A DNA stretch of 64,000 nt from Selenomonadaceae bacterium. GTDB taxonomy: Bacteria; Bacillota; Negativicutes; Selenomonadales; Selenomonadaceae. Below, one piece after another: positions 52,682-61,113 of the stretch (its first letter is position 1; the number at the start of each line of letters is the position of its first letter). The DNA is taken from positions 43,862 through 107,861 of the forward strand of contig JAFZIV010000041.1 in the NCBI GenBank assembly GCA_017554235.1, written 5' to 3'. The notes beneath the pieces are model-generated. The model ran no database searches. It saw only the letters and a list, made by a program, of their open reading frames with translations, and was not told where the DNA came from. The translations under genes and the position numbers were made by a program.

Positions 52682-52894
52682 ATGTGTTTAGCTTTTCCGG
52701 CAAAAATTGTTGAGATAAAGGACAGCTTAGCTACTGTCGAAAGGTCGGGCGTTAAACGCGACGCTAGCTTAATGCTCCTGCCTGATGCAAAAATTGGCGA
52801 TTACGTTTTGATTCACGCGGGCTTTGCAATTCAAGTTGTCGACGAAGAAGAAACTAAACTGCGCGATGAAGTTTTAGGTGCTATCAATGTTTAA
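52682..52894 (+). CDS. hypC: Hydrogenase maturation chaperone HypC
   Basis: The protein has 70 residues with the diagnostic N-terminus MCLAFPAKIVEI, whose Cys2 binds iron with HypD. The short beta-barrel continues to GDYVLIHAGFAIQVVDEEET. It starts on the base after the thioesterase stop and overlaps hypD by 8 bp, so hypCD are translationally linked. Confidence 0.94.
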   Translation: MCLAFPAKIVEIKDSLATVERSGVKRDASLMLLPDAKIGDYVLIHAGFAIQVVDEEETKLRDEVLGAINV

Positions 52895-53930
52895 CGCACT
52901 TGTAAAAAAAATTGAACAGCTTGCCGAAGGTAAACGCCCTCTGCGATTTATGGAAGTTTGCGGTACTCATACAGTATCAATTTTCCGCGCAGGTATCAGA
53001 CAAATTTTGCCGCCTAATGTTGAATTGGTATCGGGTCCCGGCTGTCCCGTCTGTGTAACTTGCGATGAATACGTTGACAGAGCGATTGTCTACGCGCAAA
53101 TGCCTGACGTGATAATTGCGACTTTCGGCGATATGTTAAAAGTTACGGGAACTTATGCAAACTTGGCAGAAATTTCGGCGGCAGGTGCTGATATTCGCGT
53201 AATTTATTCGCCGCTTGACTGTATAAAAATTGCTAAAGAGAATCCTGACAAGCACGTAATTTTTTTGGCAGTTGGATTTGAAACGACTGCTCCGACTACT
53301 GCGGCTACAATCTTGACAGCAAAAAGTCAAGGCGTCCGCAATTTATTTTTTTTGTCCGCGCAGAAATTAGTACCGCCTGCGTTGGAAATGTTGCTGAACG
53401 ATTCGGAAGTAAGGGTTGACGGCTTTTTATTGCCGGGACATGTTGCAGTAGTTATCGGCGTCAATGCTTTTAAATTTTTAAAAATTCCTTCGGTCGTAGC
53501 AGGATTTGAGGCGGAAGAAATTTTATTGGCGTTGATAAATTTGTTGACGCAGATTGACGAGGGACGCGCAGAAGTTACCAACGAATATAAAAGCGTCGTA
53601 AAGCCTGAAGGCAATTTAACGGCGCAAAAAATGTTGTCGCAAGTATTTTGTACCGTTGACGCGGAATGGCGCGGTATAGGCGAAATTTCGCAGTCAGGAC
53701 TGGCTTTAAATGAAGAGTTTGCAGACTTCGACGCGGAAAAAGTTTTACCCGTGAATGTTCCAAAAATTAATAGGCGGACTCCTTGCAGGTGCGGAGAAAT
53801 TTTACGCGGAATTGTTACGCCTAAAGATTGTCCGCTGTTCGGAAAAGTTTGTGATCCTATACATGCAGTTGGACCTTGTATGGTGTCGGTTGAAGGAATC
53901 TGCGCGGCGTGGTACAGATTCAGTTTTTAG
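52887..53930 (+). CDS. hypD: Hydrogenase maturation protein HypD
   Basis: The protein has 347 residues from ATG 52887 behind AGGTG. The conserved motifs are FMEVCGTHTVSIFRAGI, SGPGCPVCVT (iron/thiol Cys), ATFGDMLKVTGT, FLAVGFETTAPTTAATI, LLPGHVAVVIG, and the [4Fe-4S] cysteines in the C-terminal part (CRCGEILRG, DCPLFGKVC, VGPCMVSVEG). With HypC it assembles the Fe(CN)2CO group of [NiFe]-hydrogenase. HypE is at 42 kb; hypA, hypB and hypF are not seen. Confidence 0.95.
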   Translation: MFNALVKKIEQLAEGKRPLRFMEVCGTHTVSIFRAGIRQILPPNVELVSGPGCPVCVTCDEYVDRAIVYAQMPDVIIATFGDMLKVTGTYANLAEISAAGADIRVIYSPLDCIKIAKENPDKHVIFLAVGFETTAPTTAATILTAKSQGVRNLFFLSAQKLVPPALEMLLNDSEVRVDGFLLPGHVAVVIGVNAFKFLKIPSVVAGFEAEEILLALINLLTQIDEGRAEVTNEYKSVVKPEGNLTAQKMLSQVFCTVDAEWRGIGEISQSGLALNEEFADFDAEKVLPVNVPKINRRTPCRCGEILRGIVTPKDCPLFGKVCDPIHAVGPCMVSVEGICAAWYRFSF

Positions 53931-53982
53931 CTTTTCGATAAAAATTTATAGTACGGAGAAACTTTTTGTAAGGAGTTTAAAT

Positions 53983-55680
53983 TTGTTTGGTAAAAAAACT
54001 GTAATATCAACGCGCTTTTGGTCTGTGTTTGTAGCATCGACAGCATCCGTTCTAATCGAATATATTTTAATGTTGACAGATAACGTTGTAGCGGGACAAT
54101 TTGTAGGTAATGACGCAGTAGCCGCAATGACGCTGGTATTTCCAATTTTCACGATGATTTTATTTGTGGCGTATTTAATTTCCGATGGACTTGTAATGAT
54201 GGCAAGTTACGCGCAAGGCAAAGGAGATCGCGCAGAAGTTGACAGGCTTTTCAGCTTGGGAATTATTTTATCCGTCGGTTGCGGAATGATATTTTTTGCG
54301 GTGTTATTTTTTCTGCGCGAAGAAATTTTAACATTTTGGGAAATTTCTTCGGAATTAAAATTTTTTGCGAATGAATATTACAGTGGGATAATGTTTCTAT
54401 CATTGTTACACATTGTCAATATTTTCAACGCCACGCTTTTCTTTTCTGAAGGAATGGAGCGAGCTTGCCTTATAGCGTCGAGTACGGCGTTCGTTGTCAA
54501 CGTGGTTTTGGATATTGTACTTTGCCAAATTATGGGCGTTCGCGGAATTGGATTCGCAACAACGTTTGGAACTTTGGCGAGTATCCTTGTACAAATTTAC
54601 TATTTGACGGGCGGGCGAAGTCAACTTCATTTCAAATGGCATTGGAATTTCAAAAAAACTTTGCAAGGCGTAATTTTCAGCTTTTACCATTCGATTGATA
54701 CATTGTGCATTTCAATCTTACCGGTACTTTTATCAATGCAGACAATAAATTATTTCGGCGAAGAAAAAATTATAATCGTCACGGTTGGGGTAAATTTATT
54801 GGTTCTGATACTTGGAGTTTACACGGGGATTATTGACTGCATGCAACCGATGATTTGCCAATATCACGCAGAAAATAATTTGCACAGCGTAATAAAGTCA
54901 ATGCGAATTGGAATGGCGGCAACGGTTGTAGTCAGTTTGATAATGATTTTTGCGGGAATGATTTTCGCAGATTTTTTACCGGCAATGTTCGGCGTTAAAG
55001 ATGAAATTTTGGCGGACGAAGTAGCAGTTGCAATGAGATATTTCCTGCCGTTTACGATTTTTTTAGGCTGTACTCAAATGCTCGGAAATTATTATATCTA
55101 TATCCAAAAAATGAATTACGGCGCGTTTATAAAAATTTTGATGTTGTTAGTTTTGCCGTGCATTGGAATGACAATAGGCGGGCAATTTTCGTTAAATATT
55201 TTTTGGCTCGGTGTAGGAATTTCTTTTGCGGCGGCTTACTTGCTAAATTTTATTTTGACTAGAAGTCGTGCAGGACTTTTAATGATTGACAAAGAAAATT
55301 TAAGCCGTCAACTTTCTTACGACATTAACGCAACTTTTGATGAAGTTATGGCGTTGACGAAAAAAATTGACGACGAATTAACGCGGCGCGGCATTGCTGA
55401 CAAAGTTAGAAATAAAATTGTTTTGTGCGTCGAAGAATTTGGACTTCACGCGGTGGAACGTGCGGGCGAAAATGTTTTTCAACTGGAATTTTCAATTTTG
55501 ATTTACGATAAAATTACTTTGATAATTCGTGACAACGGAGAACCTTACGATGTTATTAAATCCGCGCAGGAAAGTAACTTTGATTTTCGTGAATTTTTTA
55601 TTGAAGGCGTAACGGCAAATATTGTAAGCCGTCAGTATTTTGCAAGCGGCGATGAAAATCGCGTATTTTTACAATTTTAA
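53983..55680 (+). CDS. MATE-family transporter fused to a C-terminal HATPase-like domain
   Basis: The protein has about 565 residues from a TTG at 53983 with AGGAG 7 bp upstream; the frame before it runs antiparallel to nothing real and overlaps hypD. Residues ~1-440 hold about 12 membrane segments with MATE features (LTDNVVAGQFVGNDAVAAM, DGLVMMASYAQGKGDR, GVRGIGFATTFGT). The last ~125 residues are a cytosolic RsbW/HATPase_c_2-like domain: VLCVEEFGLHAVERAG corresponds to the N-box, with Glu kept but the usual Asn replaced by His, and IIRDNGEPYDV keeps the DNG of the G1 box. ATP binding is thus uncertain. The fusion suggests signalling-coupled export. Confidence 0.83.
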   Translation: MFGKKTVISTRFWSVFVASTASVLIEYILMLTDNVVAGQFVGNDAVAAMTLVFPIFTMILFVAYLISDGLVMMASYAQGKGDRAEVDRLFSLGIILSVGCGMIFFAVLFFLREEILTFWEISSELKFFANEYYSGIMFLSLLHIVNIFNATLFFSEGMERACLIASSTAFVVNVVLDIVLCQIMGVRGIGFATTFGTLASILVQIYYLTGGRSQLHFKWHWNFKKTLQGVIFSFYHSIDTLCISILPVLLSMQTINYFGEEKIIIVTVGVNLLVLILGVYTGIIDCMQPMICQYHAENNLHSVIKSMRIGMAATVVVSLIMIFAGMIFADFLPAMFGVKDEILADEVAVAMRYFLPFTIFLGCTQMLGNYYIYIQKMNYGAFIKILMLLVLPCIGMTIGGQFSLNIFWLGVGISFAAAYLLNFILTRSRAGLLMIDKENLSRQLSYDINATFDEVMALTKKIDDELTRRGIADKVRNKIVLCVEEFGLHAVERAGENVFQLEFSILIYDKITLIIRDNGEPYDVIKSAQESNFDFREFFIEGVTANIVSRQYFASGDENRVFLQF

Positions 55681-55693
55681 GGGGAAAATTTTT

Positions 55694-57013
55694 ATGGAAA
55701 GTAATTACAAAGACAGAATTATAAATGACGCTTTAAGAACTCGCGGCTATTATCCGCTGCGTTCCATGCAACTCTGGATAGTTGATTCGCAATTTTACAA
55801 AGTTAAATCTACAATGATGAATTTGGCAAGATTGTGGAAACTTTCTCCTGAAGTCGATTTAAACCGCCTCGCGCAGGCTGTCAACGAAACTTTAAAGGCG
55901 TATGATGTTTTTCGTTGCCGTCTCGTCTTTCATCCTGAAACCAATGATATTTGTCAGCGTTTCGACGGCGAACTTGTACCCGTTAAAGTTGAAAAAATCT
56001 CTGATGAAGAATTTGAAGAGCGCAAAAAAACTTTAATGCAACCTTACAATATAATAAATCAACCTCTGTACAGAAATTATATTTTTGAAACGCCGACAGC
56101 TAAATATTATTTTATAGATTTTTATCATGCAATTATGGACGGTACGTCAATAATTACGCTTTTTATCGGCGATGTAAATTCACGCTACAAAGGCAAGAAA
56201 ATTACACGTCAACCGCTAAATTATGCAGATTATATTTTGGAAGATATGAAAATTTCAAAGGAAGAATTTGACGCGGGCAGTAAATACTGGATGGATAATC
56301 TCAATAAATTGGACATAGACAAACATTTTGTTACACCTGATTTAATTGAATTTGACGACAATACCGCCGAAGAAAAGCCTACTGACTGGGAAAGAGGTTA
56401 TATTGCTGTTACCGTAAAAAATATTACCGAAAAATATTTTTTGAAGAGCAAATACAAAGAACATATTTTCTTTTTCGCCGCGACGATGCTTGCCATTGCA
56501 AAATCTACCGGCTCCAAAAATGCACTTATGGATTTTGTACACAATGGACGCTACAGCATGCAAGAACGCCGCTTAATGGGTCCAATGATTGAACAATATC
56601 CCGTTTGTTGCGAATTTGAAGACGGTATGAATGTTCAAAATTTGTTTGATTCTATCGAAGAAAAAATGACCACTTGCTTTAAATATCGCAAAAGTTTAGG
56701 TACGGCTTATAACAGCGGGCTGGATATTTTCCCAACATTCATCTTTCAGAAAAAAATCCACAGTGTAATTAGAAATTTGAATATTGGCGGCTACAACTCT
56801 GAAGAAATTGAAATTCCGCCCAATGAATGGTCAGCCTCTGAAAATACGCTTGACGTTGAAGTTAATCTCTCGGACGAAGGCAACTATTACATTGAATACA
56901 ACTACGACGCCAGCCTTTATTCTGAAAGTGCAATAGAAAAACTCGCCGCAACTTTGGATGAAATTGTTTTGCAGTTGCAGGACGAACAAAAATTAATCTC
57001 TGAAATTTTGTAA
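55694..57013 (+). CDS. Freestanding condensation-domain (NRPS/acyltransferase-like) protein
   Basis: The protein has about 439 residues from ATG 55694 behind GGGG. The fold is that of the chloramphenicol-acetyltransferase-like condensation family: an N-terminal YYPLRSMQLWIVD, DVFRCRLVFHPE, and the active-site motif FYHAIMDGTS, a variant of HHxxxDG in which the first His is Tyr. MGPMIEQYPVCCEF and a C-terminal YNYDASLYSESAIEKLA match the second half. There is no carrier, adenylation or thioesterase domain in the window. It follows the MATE fusion by 13 bp. A decayed paralog lies at 50657-51036. Confidence 0.8.
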   Translation: MESNYKDRIINDALRTRGYYPLRSMQLWIVDSQFYKVKSTMMNLARLWKLSPEVDLNRLAQAVNETLKAYDVFRCRLVFHPETNDICQRFDGELVPVKVEKISDEEFEERKKTLMQPYNIINQPLYRNYIFETPTAKYYFIDFYHAIMDGTSIITLFIGDVNSRYKGKKITRQPLNYADYILEDMKISKEEFDAGSKYWMDNLNKLDIDKHFVTPDLIEFDDNTAEEKPTDWERGYIAVTVKNITEKYFLKSKYKEHIFFFAATMLAIAKSTGSKNALMDFVHNGRYSMQERRLMGPMIEQYPVCCEFEDGMNVQNLFDSIEEKMTTCFKYRKSLGTAYNSGLDIFPTFIFQKKIHSVIRNLNIGGYNSEEIEIPPNEWSASENTLDVEVNLSDEGNYYIEYNYDASLYSESAIEKLAATLDEIVLQLQDEQKLISEIL

Positions 57014-57072
57014 TAGTCTTTTAGCAAAGTTGGCTTGTCGATACTCCGCTTTTCGATAAGAGGTGAAAATTT

Positions 57073-58284
57073 ATGAAAGCTTTATATATGGACTGCGCGT
57101 CAGGCATAAGCGGCAATATGTTTATCGGTGCTTGCCTTCAACTCGGCGTGCCGGAAAAATATCTGCGCGGTGAACTTGAAAAATTAAATATCAGCGACGA
57201 ATACGAATTAGAAATTTCCGACGTATCCAAAAACGGAATCGGCGCGGCTTACTTCGACGTAAAACTTTTGCATGAAAATCACGCGCATATACATCACATT
57301 CACGAACATCATCACGAACACCGAACATTAGCGGATATTCGTAAAATAATTGACGAGTCTGATTTTAATTCGACGGTTAAAAATTTTGCGTTGGCAATTT
57401 TCGGTAAGCTTGCAGAGGCGGAAGGTAAAGTTCACAATGTACCCGCTGAAGAAGTTCAATTTCACGAAGTCGGCGCGATTGATTCGATTATCGACATTGT
57501 AGGTTGTGCGATTTGCCTTGATTACCTTGAAGTTAAAAAAATTTTTGTATCGCGAATAAATGTTGGTAGTGGTTTCATCAAATGCGATCATGGACTTATG
57601 GCAATTCCCGCTCCCGCAACGGCGGAACTTTTGCAAGGCTTTAAAACTTACAGCTACGGTGCGGAAAAAGAATTGACTACACCGACGGGCGCGGCGATTA
57701 TTAACACGTTGGCAGAAAGTAGCGTTGACATTCCCGACGATTTTATTTCTGAAAAAATTGGTTACGGTGCTGGAACTCTCAACCTTGATATTCCCAATGT
57801 TGTAAGAATTTATTTTGGCGAATACGGAGGGCAACCTGCGCGGCAACTTGTCAAACTTGAAACAAATATTGACGATATGAACCCGCAAATTTTCGGCTAC
57901 CTTTACGATAAACTTTTTGCGGCAGGTGCGCTTGACGTATGGACGACGCCCATTTACATGAAAAAAAATCGTCCCGCGCAGATGTTGTCTGTTTTGGTTG
58001 AAAGTGATAAGCAAGCCGCGTGCATGAAAATTATTTTTGAAGAGACTACGACGATTGGATTGCGCGTCATAAATGTTGACCAACGCATTGAGGCTGTAAG
58101 AAAAATTGCTAAGGTTGAAACGAGTTATGGCGAAGTTCAATGCAAAGTCAGCGCGTATGACGGCAAAATTGTTTCCATTACTCCCGAATACGAAGATTGC
58201 CGCCGCCTTGCAGAAAAAAATAATGTGCCGTTGAAAAATGTTTGGCAAGAAGCATTGACTAAACAAATTCAACGGTTAGGATAG
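57073..58284 (+). CDS. larC: Nickel-pincer cofactor insertion protein LarC (single continuous frame)
   Basis: The protein has 403 residues: MDCASGISGNMFIGA start, a His-rich metal-binding stretch (HAHIHHIHEHHHEHR, ~75-89), VQFHEVGAIDSIIDIVG, NVGSGFI, PTGAAIINTLAE, and the LarC2-like half with LETNIDDMNPQIFGYLYDKLF and YMKKNRPAQMLSVL. LarC inserts nickel into the pyridinium cofactor of lactate racemase and related enzymes. In some lactobacilli LarC is made by a programmed frameshift; here both halves are in one frame. LarA, LarB and LarE are not in the window. Confidence 0.93.
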   Translation: MKALYMDCASGISGNMFIGACLQLGVPEKYLRGELEKLNISDEYELEISDVSKNGIGAAYFDVKLLHENHAHIHHIHEHHHEHRTLADIRKIIDESDFNSTVKNFALAIFGKLAEAEGKVHNVPAEEVQFHEVGAIDSIIDIVGCAICLDYLEVKKIFVSRINVGSGFIKCDHGLMAIPAPATAELLQGFKTYSYGAEKELTTPTGAAIINTLAESSVDIPDDFISEKIGYGAGTLNLDIPNVVRIYFGEYGGQPARQLVKLETNIDDMNPQIFGYLYDKLFAAGALDVWTTPIYMKKNRPAQMLSVLVESDKQAACMKIIFEETTTIGLRVINVDQRIEAVRKIAKVETSYGEVQCKVSAYDGKIVSITPEYEDCRRLAEKNNVPLKNVWQEALTKQIQRLG

Positions 58285-58297
58285 GAAGAAAAATTTT

Positions 58298-59833
58298 ATG
58301 TCAAAAAATGCGGATTTAATCCACGAAGCTGAACAATCTTTTGACAGAAAACGGCGGACATTCGGATTGATTTTCGGACCAATACTAGCCATTTTAGTTT
58401 TAATTATTCCGATTGAAGGATTGACTCTTGAGGCTCACAAACTTTTAGCGATAATGACACTAATCGCGCTGTGGTGGATAACCGAACCCGTACCCATTCC
58501 TGTAACTTCATTGTTGGGACCGACACTCGCCGTCGTAACAGGCGTTGTCACAGTAGATAAAGCTTTTGCGTCATTTGCTAACTCAATGATATTTTTGTTT
58601 ATGGGCGGCTTTATCTTAGCAAAGGCAATGATGACGCACGGACTTGATAAAAGATTTTCTTATTGGATTTTGTCAAGAAGTTGGGTAGGCTCTAACCCGC
58701 GCAGAATTTTTTTAGCTATAGGACTTGCAACGGCTTTATGCTCCGGCTGGGTAAGCAACACGGCAACGGCGGCAATGATGTTTCCAATATGCTTGGGGCT
58801 TTTAAATTCAATCAAAAAAATGTTTGCGGCGAACGGACGAGACATTGACCTTACCGAATACAAATACGCAACGGGTTTAATGTTGATGACGGCTTACAGC
58901 GCATCAATCGGCGGAGTTTTAACGCCAATAGGCACGCCGCCAAATTTAATTATGCTCGGCTTTCTTGATTCAATGGCAGACATTCACATTTCATTTTTTG
59001 AGTGGATGATATGGGGCGGAATAGCAATGGTTTTGTATTTCATCATTGCCTACATTGTGCTGACGAAATTATTTCCTGCGGACGTTGACAAAATTGACGG
59101 CGCAGAAGAATTTATCAAGGAAAAAATTTCAGATTTGGGCGAATGGACGCGGGCGCAAAAAAATACTTTGATAGCCTTTGCGGTCGCCGTAACTTTATGG
59201 ATTTTGCCGGGAATTTTTAATATGCTTTTAGGCTCGACAAGCCCGATTTTAAAAATGTACAATCAACTTTTCCCTGAAGCTATTGCAGCAATGGTCGGCG
59301 CATTAATGTTATTTTTACTGCCTGTGAACTTTTCCAAACGCCAATTTACAATCACTTGGAAGGAAGCGGCGGCAGGTATAGAATGGGGAACTTTAATTTT
59401 ATTCGGCGGCGGACTTGCAATGGGCGGCATGATGTATTCAACGGGTCTTTCAAAATGGATAGGTGATTTAATAGTTGCGTCAATGGGCGGCGACATTTCG
59501 CAGGTAGTTTTTGTAGCTGTATTCTGCGTGTTGGCATTATTACTTTCTGAATTAACTTCACACACTGCCGCAACAAATATGATTGGACCTTTGGCGATAA
59601 CCATTGCGGTTTCGGCGGGATTAAGCCCTGTGCCTGTATCAGTTGGCATTGCTTTAAGCGCGTCATTAGGATTTATGTTGCCGGTATCGACGCCGCCTAA
59701 TGCTATCGTCTATGCGTCGGGCTATGTGCCAATAACTAAGATGATTAAAACGGGCGTTTACATTGACTTCATCGGCATTGCGTTAATCACGATACCGTTA
59801 GCGATTTTCGTTGTCACGGCTATTGTCGGCTGA
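58298..59833 (+). CDS. DASS/SLC13-type sodium:dicarboxylate (or sulfate) symporter
   Basis: The protein has 511 residues and about 12 membrane segments. Family motifs include ALWWITEPVPIPVTSLLGPTL, FMGGFILAKAM, WVSNTATAAMMFPI, SASIGGVLTPIGTPPNLI (an SNT/TPPN-type Na+/substrate loop) and its C-terminal twin ELTSHTAATNMI / LPVSTPPNAIVYASGY. It imports C4-dicarboxylates, tricarboxylates or sulfate with Na+; the substrate cannot be fixed from sequence. It lies 13 bp after larC. Confidence 0.9.
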   Translation: MSKNADLIHEAEQSFDRKRRTFGLIFGPILAILVLIIPIEGLTLEAHKLLAIMTLIALWWITEPVPIPVTSLLGPTLAVVTGVVTVDKAFASFANSMIFLFMGGFILAKAMMTHGLDKRFSYWILSRSWVGSNPRRIFLAIGLATALCSGWVSNTATAAMMFPICLGLLNSIKKMFAANGRDIDLTEYKYATGLMLMTAYSASIGGVLTPIGTPPNLIMLGFLDSMADIHISFFEWMIWGGIAMVLYFIIAYIVLTKLFPADVDKIDGAEEFIKEKISDLGEWTRAQKNTLIAFAVAVTLWILPGIFNMLLGSTSPILKMYNQLFPEAIAAMVGALMLFLLPVNFSKRQFTITWKEAAAGIEWGTLILFGGGLAMGGMMYSTGLSKWIGDLIVASMGGDISQVVFVAVFCVLALLLSELTSHTAATNMIGPLAITIAVSAGLSPVPVSVGIALSASLGFMLPVSTPPNAIVYASGYVPITKMIKTGVYIDFIGIALITIPLAIFVVTAIVG

Positions 59834-59850
59834 TTGAGGAAGTGAGCGAT

Positions 59851-60057
59851 TTGAAAAGCAACGAAATTATTAAGGAACTGGAAAACATTCACAGCGAAAG
59901 ATTTTTAGCCTCATTTCATGACGACACAAATATAATTGATTCACCGGATTTGAAAGCGTTGGGACGTTCGATTAAGATTTTGAGGTATCTTAAAGCGCAT
60001 AAAAATGAAACGATTAGCGTCGCGAAAATTCTTTCTGATTGTAAAATTGAAGTTTAA
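59851..60057 (+). CDS. Small protein of unknown function
   Basis: The protein has about 68 residues from a TTG at 59851 with GAGGA 10 bp upstream; a GTG at 59842 is too close to that site. It is charged and predicted helical (EIIKELENIHSERFLASF, LKALGRSIKILRYLKAHK), with no export signal. It ends 3 bp before the FliB-like gene, so it belongs to the same transcript. I do not recognise a family. Confidence 0.6.
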   Translation: MKSNEIIKELENIHSERFLASFHDDTNIIDSPDLKALGRSIKILRYLKAHKNETISVAKILSDCKIEV

Positions 60058-60060
60058 ATT

Positions 60061-61113
60061 ATGGCTAAATGTATTCAACCTGATTATATAAAAAATTTTA
60101 AATGTGACGGGAAATTTTGCGGTTGCAGATGTTGTCGCGATTGGCGCATTATAGTTGACGTAAAAACATATGAAAAAATTCTTACGCTTGACGAAGACTC
60201 CCGCGCAGATTTTTTAAATAATGTCGAATGGAAACGCGACATTGACACCGATGTTGACGTTATGACTTTGAAGTTGGACGAACACGGACTTTGCAGTTTC
60301 TTGACGGAAGACGGGCTTTGCAGTATTCAAAAAAAGCACGGTGAAGATTTTTTAACTTCAATCTGTCAAAGTTTCCCTCGTGTTACGTATAAGCTTGACG
60401 AAAATTTTTTTGAACAGTCAATGACTTTAACTTGTCCGCTTGCCGCGCAGATGATTTTGTTACCTTTTGAGCCGATAAAATTTATTGAAGTTGAAAGCGT
60501 CACAACACGAGCGATTATAGGTCTGAAAAAACTTTCGCGCAGTGTTGACGATTTTGTAAAACTGCAAATGGACGCGATAAAAATTTTGCAGAATCGAACA
60601 TTGAATATAAATCAGCGGCTGAAAAATTTTTATGAATTGTTAGGCGGGAAAATTTCGGGCGACGTTGAATTTAATCTGAAAAATCACTCATTGACGATTA
60701 TCGACATATTCAATAAGATGTATGGAGCGAATCTCGACGAAAACAAAAAAAGTAATCTGCGCGGAAATTATTTGCGTTACAGGACAAAAATTTTGGGCGA
60801 CGTACAGAAAAATTTTTCCAACGTGCTTGAAAATTATCTTGTCAACGAATTTTTTCTGCGATGTTATCCTAATGCGTTTAGCGGTGGCGATGTCGTCAAC
60901 GCGAGAATTTTCATTACTGGCTACAGAATTTTGGAATTTGCGTTGGTGCTTGCAGTTATCTCCAAAACAAAAATGACTGTTGGCGATATGGCAGTCTTGA
61001 TTATTTCCGTTAATGATATGCTTGATCACAGTCACGGAGGTATGGACGTGCTGATTGACTTTGCGGAATCCTGCGATGAAAAAACTTTTTCGTCGACAAT
61101 ACTGGAGGGTTAA
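60061..61113 (+). CDS. FliB-like flagellin lysine-N-methylase
   Basis: The protein has 350 residues. The N-terminal Cys cluster (FKCDGKFCGCRCCRDW, ~14-29), LCSFLTEDGLCSIQKKHGEDFLTSICQSFPR (~94-125) and the later LTCPLAAQMIL match the FliB / YkgJ-type Fe-S family. FliB methylates lysines on flagellin in enterobacteria; here no flagellin gene is near, so the substrate is unverified. The Shine-Dalgarno site is weak. It is followed without gap by a DUF6056-like gene. Confidence 0.82.
   Translation: MAKCIQPDYIKNFKCDGKFCGCRCCRDWRIIVDVKTYEKILTLDEDSRADFLNNVEWKRDIDTDVDVMTLKLDEHGLCSFLTEDGLCSIQKKHGEDFLTSICQSFPRVTYKLDENFFEQSMTLTCPLAAQMILLPFEPIKFIEVESVTTRAIIGLKKLSRSVDDFVKLQMDAIKILQNRTLNINQRLKNFYELLGGKISGDVEFNLKNHSLTIIDIFNKMYGANLDENKKSNLRGNYLRYRTKILGDVQKNFSNVLENYLVNEFFLRCYPNAFSGGDVVNARIFITGYRILEFALVLAVISKTKMTVGDMAVLIISVNDMLDHSHGGMDVLIDFAESCDEKTFSSTILEG

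Noticed and set aside
53755..53982. 76-residue N-terminal extension of the MATE fusion
   Set aside because: It overlaps the conserved C-terminus of hypD in another frame, and AGGAG precisely precedes the TTG at 53983.
53932..57057. Shared string GCTTTTCGATAA before the MATE gene and before larC
   Set aside because: It is a single 12-bp match without palindromy or fixed distance to the start codons; chance cannot be excluded.
57328..58272. Long open frame of 314 codons on the minus strand opposite larC
   Set aside because: It mirrors the codon structure of larC, has no ribosome binding site and encodes a Phe/Asn/Arg-rich nonsense-like sequence.
57073..58284. Programmed frameshift in larC
   Set aside because: Both LarC halves are in the same uninterrupted frame.
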